Translations under genes and position numbers: made by a program
Assembly (NCBI RefSeq): GCF_000282195.1
Contig: NZ_AKJT01000055.1
Span: forward strand, 1 to 45,521
Origin: Pseudomonas sp. GM18
GTDB lineage: Bacteria > Pseudomonadota > Gammaproteobacteria > Pseudomonadales > Pseudomonadaceae
Length of the DNA: 45,521 nt
Reading direction: 5' to 3'
Shown: in pieces, positions 7,967 to 17,080 of the stretch
Layout: every line of letters starts with the position of its first letter
Position numbering within the stretch: position 1 is the stretch's first letter
The notes under the pieces: model-generated
What the model was told of the DNA's origin: nothing
What the model saw: the letters and a program-made list of their open reading frames with translations, nothing else
The model's database searches: none

Positions 7967-8881
7967 TCAGGCTTTCACCGTTTTCCAGAGTTTGCCGACA
8001 GCCATCACCCCCACCAACACCGCCGCACCCGCGACAATCCCGGCCACCGCATTCAGCAACGTCGGCACGATAAACCCGGCCCCACCGGCACCAGCGGTGA
8101 CACTCTCGATCCAGTGATGAACCACCGGCACGCCATGGGTCAGAATCCCGCCGCCGACCAGAAACATCGCCGCCGTGCCGATCACCGACAGGCTTTTCAT
8201 CATATACGGCGCTGCGCGCAGAATCCCTCCACCGATGCTCTTGGCCATCTGGCCGGGCTTGCGGGTCAACCACAGGCCAAGGTCGTCGAGCTTGACGATG
8301 CCGGCCACCAGGCCATAGACGCCGATGGTCATGACGATGGCAATGCCCGAGAGCACGATCACTTGCTGGGTCAGCGAAGCGTCAGCCACAGTGCCTAACG
8401 TGATGGCGATGATTTCCGCCGACAGGATGAAGTCGGTACGGATCGCCCCTTTGATTTTGTCCTTCTCGAACGCCACCAGATCGACCGCCGGGTTGGCCAC
8501 GGCCTCGACCAGCTCCGCATGTTCGGCCTGATCTTCGGCTTTGCTGTGCAGGAATTTGTGGGCGAGCTTCTCGAAGCCTTCGAAGCACAGGTAAGCGCCA
8601 CCGACCATCAACAACGGCGTGACCAGCCACGGAATGAACGCACTGATGGCCAACGCCGACGGCACCAGGATCAGCTTGTTGAGAAACGAGCCCTTGGCGA
8701 CCGCCCATACCACCGGGATTTCCCGTTCGGCACGCACGCCGGAAACCTGCTGGGCGTTGAGCGCCAGATCGTCGCCCAGTACACCGGCGGTCTTCTTCGC
8801 GGCCATTTTGGTCATCAACGCCACATCATCCAGTACGGTGGCGATGTCGTCGATCAGCACCAGCAAACTGCTTCCTGCCAT
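7967..8881 (-). CDS. DUF808 family inner membrane protein (YedI-like)
   Basis: A 304-aa polytopic membrane protein of the DUF808 family. The N-terminus MAGSSLLVLIDDIATVLDDVALMTKMAAKKTAGVLGDDLALNAQ-type block and the soluble central helix (KAEDQAEHAELVEAV, about residue 115) are diagnostic; about six hydrophobic segments follow. AAGGA lies 9 nt before the ATG. The family function is not established. The gene appears to be monocistronic. Confidence 0.9.
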   Translation of the reverse strand: MAGSSLLVLIDDIATVLDDVALMTKMAAKKTAGVLGDDLALNAQQVSGVRAEREIPVVWAVAKGSFLNKLILVPSALAISAFIPWLVTPLLMVGGAYLCFEGFEKLAHKFLHSKAEDQAEHAELVEAVANPAVDLVAFEKDKIKGAIRTDFILSAEIIAITLGTVADASLTQQVIVLSGIAIVMTIGVYGLVAGIVKLDDLGLWLTRKPGQMAKSIGGGILRAAPYMMKSLSVIGTAAMFLVGGGILTHGVPVVHHWIESVTAGAGGAGFIVPTLLNAVAGIVAGAAVLVGVMAVGKLWKTVKA

Positions 8882-9015
8882 GAATCGGGTTTCCTTCTTG
8901 AATGAATGGTGCGCAGCATAACGCGACCCGAGGCCACACGGGGCATTCTTGAGCGCCGCGCGAGGCCGGTGCTACCATGCGCAACCGCCAGAACAGGCAA
9001 GGAACCCCCTGGTTT

Positions 9016-9621
9016 ATGAGCACTATCCGCGAGCGCAATAAAGAACTGATCCTGCGTGCCGCCAGTGAAGAATTTGCCGACAAGGGCTTCGCTGCGACCA
9101 AAACCAGCGACATCGCGGCCAAGGCCGGGCTGCCCAAGCCCAACGTCTACTACTACTTCAAATCCAAGGAAAACCTCTACCGCGAGGTCCTGGAAAGCAT
9201 CATCGAGCCAATCCTGCAGGCCTCGACGCCGTTCAACGCCGACGGTGTGCCCAGCGAAGTGCTCAGTGGCTACATTCGCTCGAAAATCCGCATCTCCCGC
9301 GACCTGCCCTTCGCCTCCAAGGTGTTCGCCAGCGAAATCATGCACGGTGCCCCGCATTTGAGCCCCGACCTGGTCGAGCAGCTCAACGGTCAGGCCAGAC
9401 ACAACATCGACTGCATCCAGACCTGGATCGACCGCGGCCAGATCGCCCCGATCGACCCCAACCACCTGATGTTCAGCATCTGGGCCGCGACCCAGACCTA
9501 CGCCGATTTCGACTGGCAGATTTCTGCAGTGACCGGCAAGGCCAAGCTGGATGAGGCCGACTATGAAGCGGCGGCGCAGACGATTATCCGCTTGGTGCTC
9601 AAGGGGTGTGAGCCGGACTGA
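9016..9621 (+). CDS. TetR family regulator (RutR-like)
   Basis: A 201-aa repressor-type protein. The N-terminal TetR helix-turn-helix is at about residues 8-55 (ILRAASEEFADKGFAATKTSDIAAKAG, then PNVYYYFKSKENLY), followed by a ligand domain that resembles RutR-type regulators of pyrimidine/purine catabolism. The ATG at 9016 (MSTIRERNKE) is chosen because it fits recalled homologues and AGGAA lies upstream; an in-frame ATG at 8977 would add 13 residues. The neighbours DUF808 (divergent) and the APC permease (convergent) do not reveal a target. Confidence 0.85.
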   Translation: MSTIRERNKELILRAASEEFADKGFAATKTSDIAAKAGLPKPNVYYYFKSKENLYREVLESIIEPILQASTPFNADGVPSEVLSGYIRSKIRISRDLPFASKVFASEIMHGAPHLSPDLVEQLNGQARHNIDCIQTWIDRGQIAPIDPNHLMFSIWAATQTYADFDWQISAVTGKAKLDEADYEAAAQTIIRLVLKGCEPD

Positions 9622-9635
9622 TAGCGGCCCGGGAT

Positions 9636-9678
9636 CAATGCCGACTCGGCAGTCTATGAAAACTGCCGGTCGGGATTG
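9636..9678. terminator. stem-loop between convergent genes
   Basis: An imperfect long hairpin: CAATGCCGACTCGGCAGT pairs with ACTGCCGGTCGGGATTG around CTATGAAA. It lies between the convergent tetR and permease stops. There is no clear U-tract, so it may only block 3' decay or terminate weakly. Confidence 0.45.
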
Positions 9679-9692
9679 CATGTTGCCTCCCT

Positions 9693-11102
9693 CTAAACCT
9701 TCGGCAACGGATTCAACGCCACGGCTGCCTTGGGTTTTCTGAAGAAGATCCAGTAGACAATCGTGAGGATCAGCAGGAAAGGCACACCGAATACCAAGGT
9801 CATTTTGAAGGCATCGGTGAAGTAGGTGGTGATCATCACCGCGCCCATCAGCAGCAGCCCCAACAGCGTGGTGTACGGGAACAGGCGCATGCGGAAGGAC
9901 AGTTTCCGTTCGCCGTTGCGCTCGTGGTAACGACGGAAACAGTAGTGGGTCAGGAAGATCATGAACCAGGTGAAGATCGCGCCGAACATCGAGATCGCCA
10001 TCATCAAGGTGAAGGAACTTTCCGGGTACAGCACGTTGAGCAACGTTGCCAGGGCAATGCCCGAGCTCGACAGCAGCAAGGCATTCAGCGGGATTCCGGT
10101 CTTGCTCAACACCCCCATGGACTTGGGTGCATAGCCGCCGCGGGACAGGCTGAACATCATGCGGGTGGTGATGTAGAGCTGGCTGTTCATCGCCGACAAC
10201 GCCGCAATCAGAATCACGAAATTCATCACCCCGGTTGCGCCGGGAATACCGATGGTCTGCATGACGGTGACGAACGGGCTCTGCGCTTGACCGGCCTGGA
10301 CCCACGGCACAATCGCCAGCATCAGGGCCAGGGTCAGCAGGTAGAACACCACCAGCCGCACGATGGTCGCGCGAAAGGCTTTCTTCACCGCCCGCTCCGG
10401 GTCCTGCGCCTCACCGGCGGCCACTGCGATCATTTCCACGCTCAGATAGCTGAAGATCGAGACGATCACCGCAATCCACATGCCTTGCAGACCATTGGGA
10501 AAAAAGCCGCCGTGGGCGGTGTAATTGTGCACGCCGTAATCCGCATTGCCGGAACCGAACACCACATACACCGCGAGGATGATGAAGCCGACAATCGCAC
10601 CGATCTTGATGGTCGAGAACCAGTACTCGAAGGTGCCGAAGGTTTTCACGCTGATGGCGTTGAGCACGATCAGCATGCTCGAGAACGAAACAATCCAGAT
10701 CCATTCAGGCACGTTGGCGAACCAGTACTTCATGTACATCGCCACCGCCGTCACTTCCGTGCCCACTGCCAGCACAATCGCCGCCCAATAGGCATAGCGC
10801 ACCAGGAACCCGGCCAATGGGCTGACATAGAATTCGGCATAGGCGCCGAACGAGCCGGAGGTCGAATGGGCCACCGTCATTTCCGCCAGACAGCCCATCA
10901 ACAGCAGGGTGATGATCGCGCCAATGGCGTAGCTGAGCAGTACGCTCGGCCCGGCATAGCCAATGGCGTAGGCACTGCCCATGAACAGCCCGGTGCCAAT
11001 CGCACCGCCAATGGCGATCATGCTCATCTGACCCGAGGTGAGCTGGCGCCTGAGGCCCTGCTCACGCTTGGAGATGTTTTCAAAACCAGCGTTATCGGTC
11101 AT
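9693..11102 (-). CDS. APC superfamily amino acid permease
   Basis: A 469-aa inner-membrane transporter of the amino acid-polyamine-organocation (AAT) family with 12 predicted helices. Signature blocks are MSMIAIGGAIGTGLFMGSAYAI near residue 26 and GSFGAYAEFYVSPLAGF near 83. It is the third gene of the kynU-oprD-permease unit, 74 bp after oprD, with AGAGGAC 7 nt before the ATG. Context suggests import of tryptophan, kynurenine or a related amino acid. The sequence alone does not fix the substrate; the family also includes GABA, proline and asparagine carriers. Confidence 0.85.
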   Translation of the reverse strand: MTDNAGFENISKREQGLRRQLTSGQMSMIAIGGAIGTGLFMGSAYAIGYAGPSVLLSYAIGAIITLLLMGCLAEMTVAHSTSGSFGAYAEFYVSPLAGFLVRYAYWAAIVLAVGTEVTAVAMYMKYWFANVPEWIWIVSFSSMLIVLNAISVKTFGTFEYWFSTIKIGAIVGFIILAVYVVFGSGNADYGVHNYTAHGGFFPNGLQGMWIAVIVSIFSYLSVEMIAVAAGEAQDPERAVKKAFRATIVRLVVFYLLTLALMLAIVPWVQAGQAQSPFVTVMQTIGIPGATGVMNFVILIAALSAMNSQLYITTRMMFSLSRGGYAPKSMGVLSKTGIPLNALLLSSSGIALATLLNVLYPESSFTLMMAISMFGAIFTWFMIFLTHYCFRRYHERNGERKLSFRMRLFPYTTLLGLLLMGAVMITTYFTDAFKMTLVFGVPFLLILTIVYWIFFRKPKAAVALNPLPKV

Positions 11103-11176
11103 TTTTCTGTCCTCTGAATATTGTCTTTCTTGAAGAGAGCAAATCTTTTGGGTTGCCGGTGGGGATCAGCCACGGA

Positions 11177-12490
11177 TTAGAAAATATTCAGCGGATACTC
11201 GACGATCACCCGGACTTCATTGTTGTCGGTGGTGTCCGCCCGGGCCACCTGGCCGGTGGAACGTATACTGGCCTGGCGCACACGTATCGACAGGTCCTTG
11301 GCCTTGCCCTCCTGCACCACGTAGCGCGCTTCAAGGTCGCGCTCCCAGCGCTTGCCGTCACTGCCGTAACGTCCATAGGCACCATTGGGGCCGCCGTCGT
11401 AGTGGCTGTCGTCGATATGGTCACCGCTCACATAGCGCGACATGAAGCTCAGGCCCGGCACGCCGAAAGGCGCCATGTCCAGGTCATAACGCAGCTGCCA
11501 GGAACGTTCATTGGGCGCGTTGAAATCGAGGATCTGTACCGAGTTGGCAAGGAATATCGAGGTGCCCGGCTGCTGATCGAAGCCGAGATAATCGAACGGT
11601 TCATCGCCATCGACCTGTTGGTAGGCCAGGGTCAAGCGGTGCGCACCCACCTTGTAAGCGGCGGCCAGCGACCAGGTGGTGTTGTCGATCTTGCCGGCCA
11701 GACTCTGGCCAAAGTCGTTGGTGCGATAGAGGTTGAAATCCAGGTTCAGCGACTGGTTTTCGCTCAGGGCATAGCTGTAGTTGGCATTGGCGTAGTACTG
11801 CCGCCAGATATCAGCGAACTGCGAACCGTAAAGGCTGACGCTCAATTGATCGCTCAAAGCATAACTGCCACCCAGATAATCGACGCTGCGGGTCTCGACC
11901 CCGGCATACAGCGCCTTGAGGGCGCCATCGTCGTTGGTCGACGCACTGTCATTGCCCGAGGTGAAGTGCCCGGCATCGAGTTTCAGTCCTTTCAACTCGT
12001 TGCTGGTCAGCTGGAAACCATTGGCGTAGGTGGTGAACAGGCGCGCCGAGCCGGTGCCGAACACCGGGTTGAGCGGTGTCAGGTTGCCGTATTTGAGTTC
12101 GGTCTTCGAGATCCGCGCCTTGAGTGCACCACCCGCTTCGGAATACTCATCCTCGGCGCGTCCATCGGAATCGACCGGCAACAAACCGGTGCCGGTACGA
12201 CCCCTGCCGCTGTCGAGTTTGAGACCCAACTGCGCATAGGCGTCGACTCCGAAGCCCACAGTGCCCTGGGTATAGCCGGAACGGTAATCGAGCATGAGCC
12301 CGTGGGCCCACTCCTCCCGATAGTTCTGGCCGCCCGGGTTGTTGAGGTTGTTTCGGTAAAAATAGAAATTGCGATTGGTCAGGGTCAGGCTGCTGTCTTC
12401 AACGAATCCATTGTCGGGTACGGCATAGGCCACTTGGCCGAGACAGCTGGTAATGGCTAGCGGCAAGGCGGGCCAGAGGGACAGTTTCAT
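11177..12490 (-). CDS. OprD family outer membrane porin
   Basis: A 437-aa substrate-specific porin of the OprD family. It has a signal peptide cleaved after AYA (residue 23), the family start GFVEDSSLTLTNRNFYFYRN, many alternating beta-strand segments and a C-terminal Phe. AAGGAG precedes the ATG. It sits 105 bp after kynU; the gap has an 8-bp GC-rich stem (12551-12575) that may set the 3' end of the kynU message or lower downstream expression. A role in admitting tryptophan, kynurenine or related aromatic acids is inferred from context. Confidence 0.9.
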   Translation of the reverse strand: MKLSLWPALPLAITSCLGQVAYAVPDNGFVEDSSLTLTNRNFYFYRNNLNNPGGQNYREEWAHGLMLDYRSGYTQGTVGFGVDAYAQLGLKLDSGRGRTGTGLLPVDSDGRAEDEYSEAGGALKARISKTELKYGNLTPLNPVFGTGSARLFTTYANGFQLTSNELKGLKLDAGHFTSGNDSASTNDDGALKALYAGVETRSVDYLGGSYALSDQLSVSLYGSQFADIWRQYYANANYSYALSENQSLNLDFNLYRTNDFGQSLAGKIDNTTWSLAAAYKVGAHRLTLAYQQVDGDEPFDYLGFDQQPGTSIFLANSVQILDFNAPNERSWQLRYDLDMAPFGVPGLSFMSRYVSGDHIDDSHYDGGPNGAYGRYGSDGKRWERDLEARYVVQEGKAKDLSIRVRQASIRSTGQVARADTTDNNEVRVIVEYPLNIF

Positions 12491-12550
12491 TCTGCGTGCT
12501 CCTTATTATTGTGTTTTCACAGAACTGCTTATCGGAGACGACCGAAGCCC

Positions 12551-12575
12551 TGCTGCCGGGAAAATCGCGGCAGCA
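12551..12575 (-). other. intercistronic stem-loop kynU/oprD
   Basis: Perfect 8-bp arms (TGCTGCCG and CGGCAGCA) around a 9-nt loop. With no T-tract on the minus strand, it is more likely an mRNA-stability or attenuating hairpin than a full terminator. Confidence 0.5.
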
Positions 12576-12595
12576 AGACAAAGGCGTCGGGGGTA

Positions 12596-13846
12596 TCAGG
12601 TGACGCTGTGGCGGATCTGGAACTGCTCTTGCGACCAGGTTTTCTGATCGAGAATTTCGCCGAGGATCTGTACCGCATCCCAGACCTCGGTGAAGCTGGT
12701 GTACAGCGGGGTGAAGCCGAACCGCATGATCCGCGGCTCGCGGTAATCGCCGATCACGCCACGGGCGATCAAGGCCTGGATCACCGCATAACCCTGGGGA
12801 TGTTCGAAGCTGACATGGCTGCCACGTTTGGCGTGTTCGCGTGGAGTGACCAGGGTCAGCTCGTGAGCGGCGCAGCGCTGCTCGACCAACTGGATGAACA
12901 GGTCCGTCAGCGCCAAGGACTTGCTGCGCAGACTGGCCATGTCGGTCTGGGCGAAAACATCCAGGCCACACTCGACCATCGCCAATGAAGTGATGGGCTG
13001 GGTGCCGCACAAATAGCGGGCGATTCCGCTGCTCGGCTGGTAATGCGACTCCATGGCGAACTGCCGCGAATGACCGAACCAGCCGGACAGCGGTTGCGCC
13101 ACCAGATCGCACAGCTCAGGGGAAACCCAGACGAAAGCTTGCGAGCCCGGACCGCCATTGAGGTACTTGTAGGTGCAACCGATGGCGTAGTCGGCGCGCG
13201 CCTGATGCAGGTCGACCGGCACCGCCCCGGCGGAATGCGCCAGGTCCCAGATGGCCAGCGCGCCACATTCGTGGGTCAGCGCGGTCAGGGCCTGCATGTC
13301 GTGCATGTAGCCGGTCTTGTAGTTGACGTGGGTGAGCATGACCACCGCGGTGTCCTGGTCAATCGCTTGCGGCAGCTCTTGCGGGCTGTCGACCAGACGC
13401 AGGGTGTAGCCCTGCTGCAGCATGTCCGCCAGACCTTCGGCGATATACAGGTCAGTCGGGAAGTTGCTGGTCTCGGTGACGATCACCCGCCGCGTCGGCG
13501 CCCGCGTGGCCTGCACGCGCAGGGCGGCGCTGAGCACCTTGAACAGGTTGATCGAGGTGGTGTCGGTCACCACCACTTCGCCGTCACCGGCGCCAATCAG
13601 CCCCGCCAGTCGATTGCCCAGACGTTCAGGCAGGTCGCGCCAGCCGGCGCTGTTCCAACTGCGGATCAGGCCATTGCCCCATTCATCGCTGATCACGGCC
13701 TGAGCACGCGCCAGCGCGGCGACCGGGCGCGCGCCCAGGGAGTTGCCGTCGAGATAGATCACGCCTTCGGGGAGCGCAAACTGCTGACGCAGAGGGGCCA
13801 GAGCGTCCTGCGCATCAAGCGCCAGACAGTCGTTTCTTGTAGTCAT
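12596..13846 (-). CDS. kynU: kynureninase
   Basis: PLP enzyme that cleaves L-kynurenine to anthranilate and L-alanine. The 416-aa length is that of the Pseudomonas fluorescens enzyme. Visible features are the N-terminal YLDGNSLGARP block (31-41), NFPTDLY (128-134), the PLP-binding Asp region IWDLAHSAGAVPVDL (199-213) and the Schiff-base Lys227 in TYKYLNGGPGS. The ATG at 13846 has AGGAC 7 nt upstream; reading back to 13939 would add a non-conserved leader. It is first in a minus-strand unit with an OprD porin and a permease, divergent from kynR, which probably activates it in response to kynurenine. Confidence 0.96.
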   Translation of the reverse strand: MTTRNDCLALDAQDALAPLRQQFALPEGVIYLDGNSLGARPVAALARAQAVISDEWGNGLIRSWNSAGWRDLPERLGNRLAGLIGAGDGEVVVTDTTSINLFKVLSAALRVQATRAPTRRVIVTETSNFPTDLYIAEGLADMLQQGYTLRLVDSPQELPQAIDQDTAVVMLTHVNYKTGYMHDMQALTALTHECGALAIWDLAHSAGAVPVDLHQARADYAIGCTYKYLNGGPGSQAFVWVSPELCDLVAQPLSGWFGHSRQFAMESHYQPSSGIARYLCGTQPITSLAMVECGLDVFAQTDMASLRSKSLALTDLFIQLVEQRCAAHELTLVTPREHAKRGSHVSFEHPQGYAVIQALIARGVIGDYREPRIMRFGFTPLYTSFTEVWDAVQILGEILDQKTWSQEQFQIRHSVT

Positions 13847-14056
13847 TGGGTGTCCTGCTTTTTTGAAAGAAGTGCCGTCCGGGCAAATCGCGATAGTCGG
13901 GTGTGAGTGTCGTGTTTCAGGCGTCATTTGCGCCTTCACGGTGAGGAAATAATGAACGAAGCTTCAGAGAATTTTCGTGCAAAGTAAGCGGCCATCTAGT
14001 ATTTATCTCGAAGAAAATTCGAATCCAACTCCAAATATCGCGGATTTATTCTAGCC
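13847..14056. promoter_or_regulatory. kynU/kynR divergent control region with Lrp-type boxes
   Basis: A 210-bp shared promoter region. AT-rich partial palindromes lie at 13967-13980 (GAGAATTTTCGTGC) and 14009-14023 (CGAAGAAAATTCGAA), spaced about 42 bp centre to centre. The reverse complement of the first closely matches a motif upstream of kynB at 18687-18698. These are candidate KynR sites; the assignment is inferred from position and shared sequence. Confidence 0.5.
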
Positions 14057-14530
14057 ATGACTCTCGACCCGACAGACCTGCGGATCCTGCATCTCTTGCA
14101 GCGGGACGGCCGTATCAGCAATCACGAAATGGCAGAGAAGGTCGCACTGTCGCCGTCGGCCTGTTTGCGCCGTTTACGCCTGCTGGAAAGTGAAGGAATC
14201 ATCACCGGCTATCGCGCGATGCTGAACGCAGAGAAGCTGGGAGTCGAACTGGAAGCCATCGTCCATGTGTCATTGCGACAGGACGTCGAGGACTGGCACG
14301 AGACCTTCATCAAGAAGGTCCAGTTGTGGCCGGAAGTGGTCACCGCCTACGTGATTACCGGGGCGAGCAACTATGTGCTGCGGGTCCAGGCGCGCAACGT
14401 CAAACACTTCTCCGATTTCATCGTCAACCAACTGAACCGCACGGCGGGGGTGACTGATATCCGCTCGGAAATCGTGTTGCAGAAAATCAAGGAGCGGGAG
14501 ACGTTGCTTGATTTGGTGGTGCGTAAGTGA
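14057..14530 (+). CDS. kynR: Lrp/AsnC family regulator of kynurenine genes
   Basis: A 157-aa Lrp-type regulator. The N-terminal winged HTH (residues 4-60: LDPTDLRILHLLQRDGRIS, then LSPSACLRRLRLLESEGIITGYRA) is followed by a RAM ligand domain (about 68-145). It is divergent from kynU and next to the kynB-kynA unit, which matches the context of KynR, the L-kynurenine-responsive activator of kyn genes in P. aeruginosa. It converges tightly on the araC gene, with 13 bp between stops. The symbol rests on family and context. Confidence 0.85.
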   Translation: MTLDPTDLRILHLLQRDGRISNHEMAEKVALSPSACLRRLRLLESEGIITGYRAMLNAEKLGVELEAIVHVSLRQDVEDWHETFIKKVQLWPEVVTAYVITGASNYVLRVQARNVKHFSDFIVNQLNRTAGVTDIRSEIVLQKIKERETLLDLVVRK

Positions 14531-14543
14531 GCCGCCGGGATAT

Positions 14544-15557
14544 TCAGACCCCGCGCATGCGCCGGGCTTCGTTACGCTGCAAGGTCATGCTGGGGGACTC
14601 GTCGAACAACTTGCGGTATTCGGCGCAAAAACGTCCGAGATGGGTAAAGCCCCAGCCCATGGCGATCGCGGAAATATTACGCGCCGAGCCGTGTTCGAGG
14701 ATTTCCTGGCGCACAGCGTTCAACCGGTACTTTTTCAGGTAGACCATCGGCGACAGGGCAAAGTACTTCTTGAACGCCTCGCACAGCTTGAAACGCGAGA
14801 CCCCGGCCGCGACCTCGATGTCCTCCAGGTGCAAGGCTTCGCGAGCATTGTCGTGAATGTATTGCTTGGCCCTGATCAGGTAGTGCGGCAGTTTCACGCC
14901 GAGCACGTTGCGCAATTCTTCGGAGTAGTTGTTCGGCTGGGCGAGGATCAAGCCCTTGATCAATGAGCTTTCGATGTCCCGAGTGAAGGCCACCTGTTCA
15001 TACAGTTCATTGCTGCGCTCGAGTTCCTCGATGAAATAACGCGCCATGCGCCACCACGAGGCCGACGCGCCGTCCACCGCATCCATCACCGGCTCGAAAC
15101 GCAGCGGCGTATCCAGCGGTCGCTGCAGCATGCCTTCCAGCGACTCGCTCATGGCGACGCGGGTGATCACCACCTGGACTTTGCGACAGTCGCCGGAGAT
15201 CGCCAGCACCTGGTTCTCATTCGGGGAAATGATCACCCCTTGATCGCGGTTGGATTTCGACACGCTGCCGTTCTTGCTCAGTTCCTGCTCGCCCACCAAC
15301 GGCAAACTCAGGCTGTAACTGCTGAAGTGCTCGGCGTCTTCGATATCGATGGTGACATCGGTGCCATATGAGAGAGTGCCCAGGGTCGTGGCCATCGACT
15401 TGAACACATTGGCGCTGTGATGAAAGCGGATCCGCTCGGGCGTCGAAGTCTGCAGGCGGTGCGGCCCGCAGATACCAGACATCCAGCTCCTCGCACCCTC
15501 GAGGTCATAGTGATCGATACGAATGTCGCGAAACTGCGGATCAGCGTTGCTACTCAT
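14544..15557 (-). CDS. AraC family regulator (AntR-like)
   Basis: A 337-aa activator with an N-terminal AraC_binding_2-type domain (about residues 20-200) and a C-terminal double HTH (about 230-330; LHLEDIEVAAGVSRFKLCEAFKKYF and ISAIAMGWGFTHLGRFCAEYRKLFDESPS). Regulators of this architecture control benzoate and anthranilate dioxygenases (XylS/AntR/AndR type). It lies 21 bp after the aromatic permease in the kynB-kynA-permease unit, so tryptophan catabolism would raise its level as anthranilate is produced. The ATG at 15557 is used; a GTG immediately before it at 15560 is an alternative. No ant genes are nearby, so the AntR role is inferred. Confidence 0.85.
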   Translation of the reverse strand: MSSNADPQFRDIRIDHYDLEGARSWMSGICGPHRLQTSTPERIRFHHSANVFKSMATTLGTLSYGTDVTIDIEDAEHFSSYSLSLPLVGEQELSKNGSVSKSNRDQGVIISPNENQVLAISGDCRKVQVVITRVAMSESLEGMLQRPLDTPLRFEPVMDAVDGASASWWRMARYFIEELERSNELYEQVAFTRDIESSLIKGLILAQPNNYSEELRNVLGVKLPHYLIRAKQYIHDNAREALHLEDIEVAAGVSRFKLCEAFKKYFALSPMVYLKKYRLNAVRQEILEHGSARNISAIAMGWGFTHLGRFCAEYRKLFDESPSMTLQRNEARRMRGV

Positions 15558-15578
15558 CACGGCGCCCCCACGGCAAGG

Positions 15579-16982
15579 CTATTGAACCATCGGCAAGGCC
15601 TGATCCTTGGCCATACGCATCCGGTAAAAGCCGAAGATGATCAACACCCACACCGGTATGGCGAAGACTGAAGCGCGTATCCCTGGAATCATCAGCATGA
15701 CGCAGACGATCATGGCCATGAAGGCCAGGCACAGGTAATTGCTGTAGGGAAACCAGAACGCCTTGAAGCCCGGCACGATGCCTCGCTGGCCCATGACTTT
15801 GCGAAATTTCAGGTGCGTCAGGCTGATCATCGCCCAGTTGATCATCAGCGATGCGACCACCAGTGCAAAGAGCAACTCAAGCGCTTGATGCGGGGCGAGG
15901 TAGTTAACCAGCACGGACAGCATGGTGATCAACGCAGATACGCCCAGCGCCAGTAGAGGCACGCCCTGCTTGTTCAGTTTCATCAGCGCCTTGGGTGCGT
16001 CGCCCTGTTCGGCCAGGCCATAGAGCATGCGGCTGTTGCAGTAGACGCCACTGTTATAGACAGAGAGCGCTGCGGTGAGCACCACGAAATTGAGAATGTG
16101 CGCTGCGGTGTCGCTGCCGATCAAGGAGAAGATCTGCACGAACGGGCTGCCGCTATAGGCATCGCCCGAAGCGCCCAGTGTCTGGAGCAGTTGATCCCAC
16201 GGATACAGCGACAGCAACACGGTGAGTGCGCCGACGTAGAAGATCAGCACGCGATAAACCACCTGGTTGATCGCCTTGGGAATCACTTTTCCCGGCTCGC
16301 TGGCTTCAGCGGCGGTGATACCGACCAGCTCCAGGCCGCCGAAGGAGAACATGATGAACGCCATGGACATCAGCAAACCAGTGGTGCCGTTGGGAAAGAA
16401 GCCGCCGTGACTCCACAGATTGCTGACCGAGGCCTGCGGGCCGCCCGTTCCGCTGAACAACATGTAGCAGCCCAGGACGATCATGCCAATGATCGCTACG
16501 ACCTTGATGATTGCGAACCAGAACTCCATCTCGCCGAAGACTTTGACGTTCATCATATTGATCAAATTGACCAGGACGAAGAACACCGCCGCACTGACCC
16601 AGGAGGGGACTTCCGGCCACCAGAACTGCACGTACTTGCCGACAGCCGTCAACTCGGCCATGCCCACCAGCACATACAGCACCCAGTAGTTCCAGCCGGA
16701 CAGAAAGCCGGCATAGCCGCCCCAGTACTTGTGGGCAAAATGACTGAAGGAGCCGGCCACCGGTTCCTCGACAATCATCTCGCCCAGCTGACGCATGATC
16801 AGAAAGGCGATGAAGCCGGCAATCGCATAGCCGAGGATCATCGACGGCCCGGCCGATTTGAGTACTCCGGCAGAACCGAGAAACAACCCGGTACCTATCG
16901 CTCCGCCCAATGCGATCAGCTGAATATGACGATTTTTCAGCCCTCGCTTGAGCTCGCCTTGTCGCAAGATTTCATCCGCCAT
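15579..16982 (-). CDS. AroP-like aromatic amino acid permease
   Basis: A 467-aa APC-family transporter with 12 helices. It shows the AAT signature HIQLIALGGAIGTGLFLGSAGVLKSAGPSM near residue 19, followed by LGEMIVEEPVAGSFSHFAHKYWG near 70, like AroP/PheP/CycA carriers. It sits 98 bp after kynA and just before the araC-type gene. GAAGGT lies a few nt before the ATG. Uptake of L-tryptophan is the likely role given its position, but related members carry D-alanine/D-serine/glycine or other amino acids. Confidence 0.85.
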   Translation of the reverse strand: MADEILRQGELKRGLKNRHIQLIALGGAIGTGLFLGSAGVLKSAGPSMILGYAIAGFIAFLIMRQLGEMIVEEPVAGSFSHFAHKYWGGYAGFLSGWNYWVLYVLVGMAELTAVGKYVQFWWPEVPSWVSAAVFFVLVNLINMMNVKVFGEMEFWFAIIKVVAIIGMIVLGCYMLFSGTGGPQASVSNLWSHGGFFPNGTTGLLMSMAFIMFSFGGLELVGITAAEASEPGKVIPKAINQVVYRVLIFYVGALTVLLSLYPWDQLLQTLGASGDAYSGSPFVQIFSLIGSDTAAHILNFVVLTAALSVYNSGVYCNSRMLYGLAEQGDAPKALMKLNKQGVPLLALGVSALITMLSVLVNYLAPHQALELLFALVVASLMINWAMISLTHLKFRKVMGQRGIVPGFKAFWFPYSNYLCLAFMAMIVCVMLMIPGIRASVFAIPVWVLIIFGFYRMRMAKDQALPMVQ

Positions 16983-17080
16983 CTGGTTACCTTCTAATTG
17001 TTATGGTCAGGCCTGGTTTGAATGCGTCAGTTTATTCAATTGCCGCTCGGTTTAAGCGTTCAGACATTACTCTCGGTAAA

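Noticed and set aside
11153..12460. 435-codon plus-strand frame opposite the oprD-type gene
   Set aside because: Shadow frame; the porin has a signal peptide, ribosome site and family motifs.
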